A stretch of DNA of 64,000 bases, taken from contig NZ_LT984804.1 in NCBI RefSeq assembly GCF_900250115.1, positions 1,317,301 through 1,381,300 of the forward strand. Direction: 5' to 3'. The DNA is from Cupriavidus taiwanensis. Lineage in GTDB: Bacteria; Pseudomonadota; Gammaproteobacteria; Burkholderiales; Burkholderiaceae. Made by a program: the position numbers and the translations under genes. Position 1 is the first letter of the stretch, and each line of letters opens with the position of its first letter. Shown here one piece after another: positions 25,404 through 34,040 of the stretch. The notes under the pieces are model-generated. The model saw only the letters and a list, made by a program, of their open reading frames with translations, had not been told where the DNA came from and ran no database searches.

Positions 25404-26913
25404 ATGAATGGCCTGACTGTCGCCACGCCCCGGCACGACCACGCGCCCGACGCTGCCAGCGTTGCCCCGGGCGGGACCGTGCCTGCGCCGACGCGTCTGC
25501 CGCCGCTGCACGCTGTATTCCAACCGATCGTACAGGCCGACAGCGGCGCCATCCTAGGCTACGAAGCGCTGATCCGCGGGCCCGTGGGCTCGCCGTGGGC
25601 GGCACCGGAGGCGCTGTTCCGGCTGGCGCAAGGCGTTCCCGCCACCATCGCGCTGGAGGTGGAAGCGGCGCGCACCGCGCTGGTCGCGTGGCGCGGCTTC
25701 CGGCGCCCAGGGCTATTACGTGGGACGGCCGGTGACGCAGCCGGCGGCGCAGGCCGCGCTGCATGTACAGCAGTCGCTGGCATCGCGCTGCATTGCCGTG
25801 TTTCCGCAGATAGTGCACTCGGGCTGGTCCGGCATCACTGCGGGACGGCTGCTGCGGCCGGCGCCGACGGTGTCGCCCGCGGCCAGCAACGATGCGGTGC
25901 TGCGCACCTTCCAGGAGCAGCCCGAGCTGCAGGCGGTGGCGGTCGTCAACGACGAAGGACGGCCGCTGGCCATCATCGGCCGCCAGGCCTTTATCGACCG
26001 CTACGCCGCGCCGTTCCACCGCGAGCTCTATGGCAAGAAGGCCTGCATCGCCATGGCCAGCCGCGATCCGGCCTGCTTCGACCAGCGTGCCAGCCTCGAG
26101 GACATGGCGCAGATCCTGTCGGGCGAGAACACGCGCTCGCTCGCGGACGGCTTCGTGATCACCGACCAGGGCCGCTATATCGGGCTGGGGACCGGTGCCG
26201 ACCTGATCCGGGCGATCACCGAAGTGCGCATGGAAGCAGCGCGCTACGCCAACCCGCTTACCTTCCTGCCGGGCAATATCCCGCTGAACCAGCATATCGA
26301 ACGGCTGATCGAGGCCGCCAGCGAGTTCCATGCCTGCTATGTCGACCTGAACCACTTCAAGCCTTTCAACGACAAGTACGGCTACTGGAAGGGCGACGAG
26401 ATGCTGAAGGGCGCTGCCGCGATCCTGGCCGAGGCGTGCGACCCGGCCCGGGATTTTCTGGGCCACGTGGGCGGCTATGATTTCCAGGTGCTGTACCAGA
26501 GCGCCGACTGGGCCGCGCGCATGCGGGCCGCGATCCTGCGCTTCAATGATGCCGCGCGCGCGATGTATGCGCCGCCCGACCGCGCCGCCGGCGGCATGCA
26601 TGGCGAAGACCGGCACGGACGGCCGGTGTTCTTTCCGCCGGTATCGATGGCGGTGGGCGTAGTGTGTGTCAGCGGCGAGGGCGTGGCCGGCCTGCAGCGC
26701 CTGGGCAGCCAGCAGATCGGTGCCGCGGCGGCCGCGGCCAAGCGCGAGGCCAAGCGCTGCGCCGACGGCATGGCGGTGCTCGATTTCCTGTCCCTGGCGC
26801 AGACGCTGCGGCGTAGCGCGGCTCAGTTGCCCGAGGGACCGGGCACGGCGGTCCGCGCCGCCGGCTTCGGCAACCGGGGCGCGATGCTCTCTTCCAGCAC
26901 GTCAAGCCGGTAG
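25404..26913 (+). pseudogene. EAL-CBS-GGDEF cyclic-di-GMP protein, disrupted by internal deletion
   Basis: The start of an EAL domain is read in one frame from the ATG at 25404 ([20 protein letters not shown].., then ALVAWRGF). The end of an EAL domain (GAQGYYVGRPVTQPAA), a CBS pair and a GGDEF-like domain follow in another frame from about 25700 to the stop at 26913. The catalytic middle of the EAL domain, roughly 130-170 codons, is missing. Both frames make family sense across 25702-25714, which suggests deletion between short direct repeats. The diguanylate cyclase motif is GGYDF instead of GGDEF, so that domain is probably inactive too. A GTG at 25720 could still start the CBS-GGDEF part. 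Confidence 0.8.
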
Positions 26914-27578
26914 CCGTGCGCGTAGACCACCTTGATGACGATGCCGTTGGCCACGCCGATGCGCAGGGTCTTGCGCAGCCGCGAAATCAAACCGGCCAGC
27001 GCCCGCGACAGCGGTGGCAACTCATGCCGCCAGATCGCCTGCTGGATGCGATCGGCGGCCAGCACACGGCCGACGTTCGAGAACAGCATCATTGCCAGGT
27101 CGAATTCCTTCGGCGTCATGGCGATGCGCTCGCCGTGCAGCGTGGCGAAGCGGCCCATGCTGTTGAGCTGGTAGGGGCCGGCCTGCACCACCAGGCCCTG
27201 GCGCACGCGCTCGCCGGTCACGCGCCGGCGCAATGCCGTGATGCGCGCCAGCAGCACGCGCGCATTGAGCGGACGGCAAACGTAGTCGTCGGCGCCCGCG
27301 TCGAGCGCATCGACCAGCTTGTCTTCGCTGTTGTCGGCGGCCAGCAGGATGATCGGCACATCGCGCGAGCGCGCGCTGCGCACGGCGAGCACCACCTCGA
27401 GCGCCGGCAGGTCGGGCAGGGCATCGTCGATCAGCAGCATGTCGTACCGCTCCTGGCTGATGTGGTGGATCAGCTCGCGGCCGCTCCCGAACACGCGGCA
27501 ACGGAAGCCGGCGCCCTCCAGCAGTTCGGCCACGGTACGGAGTTGGGGCGAAAAGCCCATGAGCAGCGCAATATTCAT
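26823..27578 (-). CDS. orphan OmpR-type response regulator
   Basis: This 251-residue protein has an N-terminal receiver domain whose putative phospho-Asp is in YDMLLIDDALPDLPALEV (about residue 52) and whose conserved Lys position near DDYVCRPLN is replaced by Arg. The C-terminal winged helix is clear (MTPKEFDLAMMLFSNVGRVLAADRIQQAIW.., ISRLRKTLRIG, YAHGYRLD). The first acidic pocket of a receiver is also poor (MGFSPQ in place of DD), so classical phosphorylation is doubtful. No kinase gene is adjacent. Its 3' end overlaps that of the convergent EAL-GGDEF pseudogene by 91 bp. Confidence 0.85.
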   Translation of the reverse strand: MNIALLMGFSPQLRTVAELLEGAGFRCRVFGSGRELIHHISQERYDMLLIDDALPDLPALEVVLAVRSARSRDVPIILLAADNSEDKLVDALDAGADDYVCRPLNARVLLARITALRRRVTGERVRQGLVVQAGPYQLNSMGRFATLHGERIAMTPKEFDLAMMLFSNVGRVLAADRIQQAIWRHELPPLSRALAGLISRLRKTLRIGVANGIVIKVVYAHGYRLDVLEESIAPRLPKPAARTAVPGPSGN

Positions 27579-28008
27579 CGAAGGCGGACCACAGGGCAGG
27601 ATACGAACCGTAAGGCGAGAGCCGGCAATGCACGCCGGGCCGCTGTCGGACAGCCCTGGCCACGGCACCTCGATCGCACCGCATTGCCTAGCCAGAAAGC
27701 GTATTAAAAGTGCGGTCTGAAAAACAATCAGACATTGCTGAAATATCTGTCGATTTTCGTGGTTCCTCGTGGTCGAGGCGGACTGGAGCGCGAAGCGCCG
27801 GCAGCTTCCGGGGCTACGGAAAGTTGTCCACAGTTCCTGTGGACAAGCAGGGCGACGCGGCCCTGACAGCGGCCTGGCACCGTCATGCCATCGGTGTGCC
27901 AAAAAAGGAGGCAGCGCCGGCAGGCGCGGGCAACCGGTGCCTACATCCGGACCGTGCTGTGCCAAAATAGCGCGCATCGCGACCCGGTCAGCGGACACAA
28001 GCCCACCG
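27579..28008. other. divergent intergenic region with two perfect inverted repeats
   Basis: This 430-bp region lies between the orphan regulator and cardiolipin synthase and has no supported gene. It holds GTCTGA-N7-TCAGAC at 27715-27733 in an AT-richer patch that may carry the regulator's promoter, and TTGTCCACA-N5-TGTGGACAA at 27824-27846. A Shine-Dalgarno-like AAGGAGG at about 27905 is not followed by a convincing reading frame. Confidence 0.5.
27824..27846. promoter_or_regulatory. inverted pair of DnaA-box-like 9-mers
   Basis: TTGTCCACA (27824-27832) and its exact complement TGTGGACAA (27838-27846) are separated by GTTCC. Each half differs from the DnaA box TTATCCACA at one position. No T-run follows, so it is unlikely to be a terminator. 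Binding by DnaA is an inference. Confidence 0.4.
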
Positions 28009-29445
28009 ATGCTGCAGAGCCCGAGTGTCATTGCCATCATCGTGCTGGCCTTTCACGTCGTAGGCGTGGTGGCCGCGCTGCATGCCGTCATGACGGTGCG
28101 CACCGCGCCGGGGGCGATCGCCTGGGCCGGCTCGCTGCTGATGATGCCGTACTTCACCCTGGTGCCTTACCTGATCTTCGGGCGCAGCACCTTCGCCGGC
28201 TATGTCGACGCGCGCCGCTTCAACGATGACCGGCTGCGCGAAATCCGCCACGGCATGACCCCGGCCGAGCGCGAGGCCCGCAGCGCCTGCGTGGTCCACG
28301 CGCCGGCGCAGGCCTGCATGCGCGCGCTGCCGCGCCTGACCGGCATGCCGTGCCTGGCCAACAACGATGTGCGCCTGCTCATCGATGGCGAACAGACCTT
28401 CGAGGCGATCTTCGCGGCGATGGCGCGCGCCAGCCAGGTGTTGATCGTGCAGTTCTTCATCGTCCACGACGATGCGCTGGGCCGGCGCCTGCAGGCGCTC
28501 ATGTGCGAGCGCGCACAGGCTGGCGTCAAGGTGTATTTCCTGTTCGACCGCATCGGCTGCCATGCCATGTCGCGCCGCTACGTGCGCACGCTGCTCGATG
28601 CGGGGGTCGAGGCGAAGGCGTTCTCCACGCATCGCGGATTCGTCAACCGCTTCCAGCTCAATTTCCGCAACCACCGCAAGCTGGTGGTCGTCGACGGCTG
28701 CGAAGCGTTTATCGGCGGCCACAATGTCGGTGTCGAATACCTGGGCCAGCGTCCGCCGCTGGCACCCTGGCGCGACACCCATATCGCGCTGCGCGGCAGC
28801 GCCGTGCTGGACTTGCAGATGGCCTTTGCCGAAGACTGGTACTGGGCCGCGCGCGAGGTGCCGCATCTGCTGATGCCGCCGCCGGAGGCGGGCGGGCGCA
28901 TGACCTGCCAGGTGGTGCCGTCGGGGCCGGCGGATGCGCAGGAAACCTGCTCGCTGTTCTTTGTCGAGGCCATCCAGTCGGCGCGCCACCGGCTGTGGAT
29001 CACCTCGCCGTATTTCGTCCCGGACGAGGCCGTGTTCGCGGTGCTGCGGCTGGCGGTGCTGCGTGGCGTGGATGTGCGCATCCTGATCCCGGCTCGGCCA
29101 GACCACCTGGTGGTCTATGCCGCCTCGACGCTGTACGCCCACAAGGCCATTGCCGCGGGCATCAAGATCTACCGCTACCAGCCCGGCTTCCTGCACCAGA
29201 AGGTGATCCTGATCGACGACGAGGCCGCCGCCATCGGCACCGCGAACCTGGACAACCGCTCCTTCCGGCTCAATTTCGAGTTGATGGTGATGACGGCCGA
29301 CGCGGGCTTTGCGGCGCAGGTGGCGGCAATGCTCGAAGCCGATTTCGCGCACGCCCGCCGCGTCGGCGTGGACGAGTTCCTGGCCGCGCCGGCACCGCTG
29401 CGCGTGGCGATGCACGTCGCCACGCTGTTCGCGCCGATCCTCTGA
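28009..29445 (+). CDS. cls: cardiolipin synthase (phospholipase D superfamily)
   Basis: This membrane enzyme joins two phosphatidylglycerols to make cardiolipin and glycerol. It is 478 aa, ClsA-like. Two N-terminal helices (IAIIVLAFHVVGVVAALHAV and WAGSLLMMPYFTLVPYLIF) are followed by two PLD domains, each with a complete HKD motif: NHRKLVVVDG around residue 223 and LHQKVILIDD around 402, each followed by the family's GGHN and GTANLDNRS. The start at MLQSPSV was chosen because upstream in-frame sequence is Arg/Ser-rich and not membrane-like. The ribosome-binding site is weak. Confidence 0.92.
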   Translation: MLQSPSVIAIIVLAFHVVGVVAALHAVMTVRTAPGAIAWAGSLLMMPYFTLVPYLIFGRSTFAGYVDARRFNDDRLREIRHGMTPAEREARSACVVHAPAQACMRALPRLTGMPCLANNDVRLLIDGEQTFEAIFAAMARASQVLIVQFFIVHDDALGRRLQALMCERAQAGVKVYFLFDRIGCHAMSRRYVRTLLDAGVEAKAFSTHRGFVNRFQLNFRNHRKLVVVDGCEAFIGGHNVGVEYLGQRPPLAPWRDTHIALRGSAVLDLQMAFAEDWYWAAREVPHLLMPPPEAGGRMTCQVVPSGPADAQETCSLFFVEAIQSARHRLWITSPYFVPDEAVFAVLRLAVLRGVDVRILIPARPDHLVVYAASTLYAHKAIAAGIKIYRYQPGFLHQKVILIDDEAAAIGTANLDNRSFRLNFELMVMTADAGFAAQVAAMLEADFAHARRVGVDEFLAAPAPLRVAMHVATLFAPIL

Positions 29446-29498
29446 GCCGCGGCCTGCCAGCGCCGTTCACATCGTGGATGCAGCGAGCCTGTGACAGT

Positions 29499-29525
29499 TT
29501 GATTGTGTACACTGTTCACTATAAG
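29499..29525 (+). promoter_or_regulatory. promoter/operator of the TetR gene
   Basis: TTGATT (29499-29504) and TATAAG (29520-29525) flank a perfect GTGTACAC palindrome at 29505-29512. The patch is AT-rich in a GC-rich setting and lies 45-70 bases before the tetR ATG. The 15-base spacer is short. A palindrome between -35 and -10 fits autorepression. Confidence 0.5.
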
Positions 29526-29569
29526 ACTCTGCACATCATGAACTGTCATTTGTTTTCCGGGAGGCCCGC

Positions 29570-30214
29570 ATGAACCGGGCAGCCTCCGCACCGCCCGCAC
29601 GGGCGACCTACCGCCATGGCGACCTGCGCCGTGCGCTGCTCGACGCCGGCATCGACCTGGCGCGCGAGGGCGGCCCCGACGCCATCGTGCTGCGCGAAGC
29701 GACGCGGCGCGCCGGCGTGGTGCCGAATGCCGCGTACCGCCATTTCGCCAGCCGGCAAGACTTGCTGCAGGCGGTGCGCGCCTCGGCCCTGTCCGCGCTG
29801 GCGATCGCCATGGAGGCCGAAATCGGCGGGCTGCGCCCGGGCCGTGGCGCCGCCGCGCATGCCCGCGCCTGCCTGCGCGCGGTCGGCACGGGCTATCTCC
29901 GCTTTGCCCTCACCGAAACCGGCCTGTTCCGCACCGCGTTCTCGGTCCCGGACGAGGTGGAGGACGACGCCGACCCGGCCAAGGCGGGCAACAGCGGCCT
30001 GAACCCGTTTCAGTTGCTGGGCGCGGCGCTGGACCAGTTGGTGGAGGCGGGGGTGCTGCCGGCCGAGCGCCGGCCGGGCGCCGAATACCTGGCGTGGTCC
30101 GCCGTGCACGGCCTGGCGATCCTGCTGATCGACGGCCCCTTGCGCAGCCGTGCCAGCGAGCAGGCGGAGATCCTCGGCCAGCGCGTGCTCGACATGGTCG
30201 AACAGGGCTTGTAG
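29570..30214 (+). CDS. TetR/AcrR-family transcriptional regulator
   Basis: This 214-residue repressor-type protein has a helix-turn-helix in residues 15-60 (YRHGDLRRALLDAGIDLAREGG.., LREATRRAGVVPNAAYRHFASRQDLLQAV), which is the TetR N-terminal domain with the usual YRHF recognition helix. The C-terminal ligand domain is of the WHG type (WSAVHGLAILLIDGPL). GGGAGG 6 bases before the ATG sets the start. No regulated transporter or enzyme gene is directly adjacent, so the target is unknown. It may mainly regulate itself or the upstream cls gene. Confidence 0.9.
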   Translation: MNRAASAPPARATYRHGDLRRALLDAGIDLAREGGPDAIVLREATRRAGVVPNAAYRHFASRQDLLQAVRASALSALAIAMEAEIGGLRPGRGAAAHARACLRAVGTGYLRFALTETGLFRTAFSVPDEVEDDADPAKAGNSGLNPFQLLGAALDQLVEAGVLPAERRPGAEYLAWSAVHGLAILLIDGPLRSRASEQAEILGQRVLDMVEQGL

Positions 30215-30236
30215 CTCGGGCCAGTTACCGCGCCAT

Positions 30237-30345
30237 AAAAAAATGCCACGATGGCGGGGACCATCGTGGCAACGTAAGGAGCCAGGAAGGGGGGCAACCT
30301 GGCTCTGTCGGACACCCAGGGTCGGGTGCAAGGACAATGTATTCC
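30237..30345 (-). ncRNA. candidate small RNA with C-rich loop and strong terminator
   Basis: A perfect 11-bp stem (TGCCACGATGG 30244-30254 with 30261-30271) followed on the minus strand by seven Ts is a textbook terminator, yet no minus-strand gene lies upstream of it. Just before it, in minus-strand order, is a perfect 8-bp stem (30279-30286 with 30298-30305) whose loop is TTGCCCCCCTT, and before that a short CACCC/GGGTG stem (30313-30317 with 30324-30328). A C-rich loop of this kind could pair with ribosome-binding sites. The 5' end is a guess, and a TACATT box near 30347 is only weakly promoter-like. Confidence 0.5.
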
Positions 30346-30406
30346 GTTGATTCTCATGTGAATATCGGACACTTCTTAAATATGCCTTTAATTTGTCCCG
30401 ATATAG

Positions 30407-31126
<720 letters not shown>

Positions 31127-31178
31127 AGCGCGGGGACGTAAAGCGCGGGGAAGTCTTGCGTCCGGATGCGCGGCTGCC

Positions 31179-31598
31179 CTAGGGCAACTGGCGCAGCTGC
31201 CCGATCACGGACATCAGCCGCCCATGCGCGACGATGACGCCGGACTCGTCCTGCAGCGCTTCCTGGTAGCGCTTGCGGAACGCGGGGTCGGCGCCGTCGC
31301 TGAAGAGTTTTTCGGCGGCGCGCCCGACGGCACGGCAGGTGTCGTCGTGGTGTTCCTTGGCCTCCAGCTCTTCGTCGATCTCGATGATCAGGCGCGACAG
31401 CGGGTCGAGCCAGCGGAAGTACTTGTCTTCAGTCACCAGCTGGACAAACAGGCCGGCCGGAATCGGACCGTTCAGTCGTTCATACTGGGCCCGGTCGTGG
31501 CCGATGACTTCCTTGTGAACCTGCAGCAGGGCCGCGCGCAGCGCCTTCAGACCTGAGCGGCGCGTTTCCTGCGTGGCGAGGAATTGTTCGTTGGGCAT
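31179..31598 (-). CDS. conserved hypothetical helical protein
   Basis: This 139-residue cytoplasmic protein is predominantly helical. I do not recognise a named family. Notable segments are RSGLKALRAALLQVHKEVIG, DRAQYERLNGPIPAGLFVQL, DKYFRWLDPLSRLIIEIDEELE and the C-terminal ALQDESGVIVAHGRLMSVIGQL. GGAG 7 bases upstream favours the ATG at 31598 over one two codons earlier. The reading frame extends to 31823 but the extra part is Arg-rich noise. It stands alone, convergent with the small gene at 30947. Confidence 0.65.
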   Translation of the reverse strand: MPNEQFLATQETRRSGLKALRAALLQVHKEVIGHDRAQYERLNGPIPAGLFVQLVTEDKYFRWLDPLSRLIIEIDEELEAKEHHDDTCRAVGRAAEKLFSDGADPAFRKRYQEALQDESGVIVAHGRLMSVIGQLRQLP

Positions 31599-31846
31599 GC
31601 CCATCTCCGCGTTTCCACTGGATCGGGTCCGGGCAGCGGTGCGTCGTCGCGCGCCTGTACCGCCAGCGCTCGCGCGGCGGTGACTGTCTGCCGGATGTTC
31701 CGTGCGCGGCGTCCGGCCGGTGCCGGCACTGTCCCGCGCGCCTGCCAGTATAGGCAGGCCCCGCAGGGCGAGCCAGAGGCGCCGGCTAGCGAAATACCCG
31801 TATTTGCGCCGGCTGCGGCGCATGGTTGGCGGACATGGCGAGTCGC

Positions 31847-32968
31847 TCAGGGGCTATCGGGGGCATCCGGTGCCAGCAGGTCGGCCGCGCGCGAGCGCCG
31901 CGCATCCGCAGCGCGGAAATAACGCACCACCGTCGATACGCTGGCATGGCCCGTCATGGCCATGGTTTCAGCCAGTGGCACTTGCTGCGCCGCCGCTTCC
32001 GTGACAAAGCCCGAGCGCAGCGAATGCGCGGAATAATCGCCGTCCAGCCCCGCCAGCGCGCAACGCGCCTTGACGATGCGGCTGACCGCCGCATCCGACA
32101 AGCCTTCTCCCACATGTCCACCGCGCCGGATGCGGCGAAACAGCGCGCCGTGTTCGATCCCCGCGGCGGCCAGCCATGCCTCGAGCGCCTGCCCGGCGGC
32201 GCCGGTGACAGGCTTGGCGGTATCGGCGTGCTCGCCGCCTGACTGGTTGGTCTTCGACCAGCCCAGCACATAGACAAAGTCCCCGGGCCCCATGCGTGTG
32301 AGGTTGTCCATGGTGGCGCGCGCGACCTCCGAGCGCCGCCGCCCGCCGCTGGCCCACGCGAACAGCAGCAGCGCGCGGTCGCGCAGCCCGGCGAGCGAGT
32401 CATCGCAGGTACCGAGCAGGCGCAGCAGCGGCGCGCGCGTCAGGGCGGCCTTGCGTGCCTGGCGGTGGCCACGGCGCGCGTAGGCGCGGCGGGTGCTGGC
32501 CATCAGCTCGCGCACGCCGGCATCGGCGCACGGGTTGGGCAGGCCTTGCAACAAGTGCGCCTTGGCGATGACCGCGAGTCGGTGGGTCAGCGTGGACAGC
32601 GCGGGCGGGCCGGGTCGTGCCTTGCATCCGTCAGCGACCAGCGCCTGGTCGATCGCCGCGGGCATTTCGCAGACAGGCCCCTGCGGCGTCTGGCGCGTTG
32701 CGTGGTCGACGATGAACTGGATAACGACGGCGGGCGCAAGCGGAAGCCGCACCGGCTGCCGGTAGCGCAGGGCATGCCAGGCAGACCAGTAGCGCAATGC
32801 GGACCGGTAGCTGGCCACGGTGTTTCGGGATTCGCCTTCCCGGCGCAACGCGTTGGCCGCCTGCTCGGCGAGAGGATCCAGTTGGGACGTGCGGAGCGGG
32901 GCCGGTAAGTCGACATCAGCGGGAATCGGTGGGAAGTAGGCCTCGTGGGCGTCTCGAATTCTGATCAT
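31847..32968 (-). CDS. tyrosine recombinase / phage-type integrase
   Basis: This 373-residue site-specific recombinase has an N-terminal SAM-like core-binding domain (SRNTVASYRSALRYWSAWHA). The C-terminal catalytic domain has the first Arg in GGRRRSEV (about residue 211), a Lys in GWSKTNQS, H-x-x-R in SAHSLRSGF, a His in TGHAS and the nucleophile Tyr in STVVRYFRAA (about 350). All active-site residues appear intact. Its ATG lies inside a perfect 17-bp palindrome, and it is divergent from the KfrA-like gene across an AT-rich region. No att site is evident. Confidence 0.9.
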   Translation of the reverse strand: MIRIRDAHEAYFPPIPADVDLPAPLRTSQLDPLAEQAANALRREGESRNTVASYRSALRYWSAWHALRYRQPVRLPLAPAVVIQFIVDHATRQTPQGPVCEMPAAIDQALVADGCKARPGPPALSTLTHRLAVIAKAHLLQGLPNPCADAGVRELMASTRRAYARRGHRQARKAALTRAPLLRLLGTCDDSLAGLRDRALLLFAWASGGRRRSEVARATMDNLTRMGPGDFVYVLGWSKTNQSGGEHADTAKPVTGAAGQALEAWLAAAGIEHGALFRRIRRGGHVGEGLSDAAVSRIVKARCALAGLDGDYSAHSLRSGFVTEAAAQQVPLAETMAMTGHASVSTVVRYFRAADARRSRAADLLAPDAPDSP

Positions 32969-33040
32969 ATTAAATATGATGTATATTGTAATATATCATA
33001 CGATGATAGAGGATAACAATCGATAAGCCTCCATTATCGA
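32964..33040. promoter_or_regulatory. AT-rich palindrome cluster between integrase and kfrA-like gene
   Basis: Three perfect inverted repeats lie in 77 bp: ATCATATT-A-AATATGAT (32964-32980), TATCAT-ACG-ATGATA (32994-33008) and TCGATAA-N7-TTATCGA (33020-33040). An imperfect TATATT-GT-AATATA lies between the first two. The first covers the integrase start codon. Base composition is about 70% AT in a chromosome of about 67% GC. It resembles a repressor/partition-protein operator array and is the only place for the two divergent promoters. Confidence 0.7.
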
Positions 33041-33080
33041 ACCTTATTTGTGATTTTTAAGTAGCCGCCCGATTTCACTC

Positions 33081-34040
33081 ATGGAAACGCTCCGCAGCCG
33101 AGGCATCACCCGCGACGACGTCTGGCAGGCCGCCGACAGCCTGCTCAAGGCTGGCCAGCGGCCCACCATCGAACGCATCCGCCTGCATCTGGGGCGAGGC
33201 TCGCCGAACACGGTCAGCCCGCACCTGGATGCCTGGTTTGCTGCGCTGGGAGGGCGGATCCAGGATCGGCAGGGCTTCGCGCCGGCGCCGGGCTGCCCCG
33301 AACCGGTCATCGAGGCCGCACGCTACTTGTGGGAGGCAGCGCTGCAAAGCGCCACGACTTCGGCCGAAGCCGCATTGGCGCAGCGGCAAGCCGCGCTGGC
33401 GGAGGCCGGCACGGCGCTGCAGCAGGAGCGCGAGGCGCTGGCACAGGAACGCCAGCTCATGCAGGCGCGGCTCGAGGGCGCGGAGGCTGCCATGGCGGAA
33501 CTGGCCCGGGCGCGCGACGAGGCGGCCGAGCGCGCCGTGCGGGCCGAATCCGCTGCGGCCAGATGGCAGCAGCAAGCCGAAGCGCTGCGCGCCGAGCATG
33601 CCTCGGCGCTGGCCGGGCGCCAGGCCATGCAGAGCGATTTCGATGCCCGGCGGGCGGCATGGGACCAGGAGCGCGAAACGCTGATGCAGCGCACCGCCGC
33701 CAATGAGCGGCGCATGGCGCTGGAACTGGATGCGGCGCGCGTGGCCGCCAGGGAAGCGCAGAAGCTGGTCGAGGCCGAACGCAAGGCGGCGGTCGAACGC
33801 CTGGCGCGGGCTGCGGAAGCAGCGTCGCGCCAGGGCAGCGAAATGAGCCGGCTTGGCCAGGCCATCGCGGTGCTGGAAGAGCGGGTGCGCCAGCGGGAAA
33901 GCCTGCTCGCGGAGTACCGGGAGCAGGCCAGCGCGGCACCCGCTGAATCCCCCACCGCCGGAGCGCCGCCCCGGCGCAGCCGGCCGGCCCGCGTTGCGCT
34001 ATCGGTCGGCAAAGGGCGACGGCGTGGCCGCGGACTGTAG
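33081..34040 (+). CDS. KfrA-like DNA-binding coiled-coil protein
   Basis: This 319-residue protein has, at residues 1-60, a KfrA_N-type DNA-binding domain (GITRDDVWQAADSLLKAGQRPTIERIRLHLGRGSPNTVSPHLDAW). Residues 90-290 are a continuous Ala/Glu/Arg/Gln coiled coil, and the C-terminus is a basic RRSRPARVALSVGKGRRRGRGL tail. KfrA of plasmids is an autorepressor that forms filament-like structures and supports plasmid maintenance. A chromosomal copy beside an integrase suggests a plasmid or island origin. No ribosome-binding site is obvious at the ATG. Confidence 0.85.
   Translation: METLRSRGITRDDVWQAADSLLKAGQRPTIERIRLHLGRGSPNTVSPHLDAWFAALGGRIQDRQGFAPAPGCPEPVIEAARYLWEAALQSATTSAEAALAQRQAALAEAGTALQQEREALAQERQLMQARLEGAEAAMAELARARDEAAERAVRAESAAARWQQQAEALRAEHASALAGRQAMQSDFDARRAAWDQERETLMQRTAANERRMALELDAARVAAREAQKLVEAERKAAVERLARAAEAASRQGSEMSRLGQAIAVLEERVRQRESLLAEYREQASAAPAESPTAGAPPRRSRPARVALSVGKGRRRGRGL

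Noticed and set aside
25720..26913. Intact CBS-GGDEF gene with a GTG start
   Set aside because: The first residues are the end of an EAL domain whose beginning lies upstream in another frame, so it is better described as part of a disrupted gene, although translation from the GTG cannot be excluded.
27905..27970. Small gene after the AAGGAGG at about 27905
   Set aside because: No start codon at a proper distance gives a reading frame with protein-like composition before the cls start.
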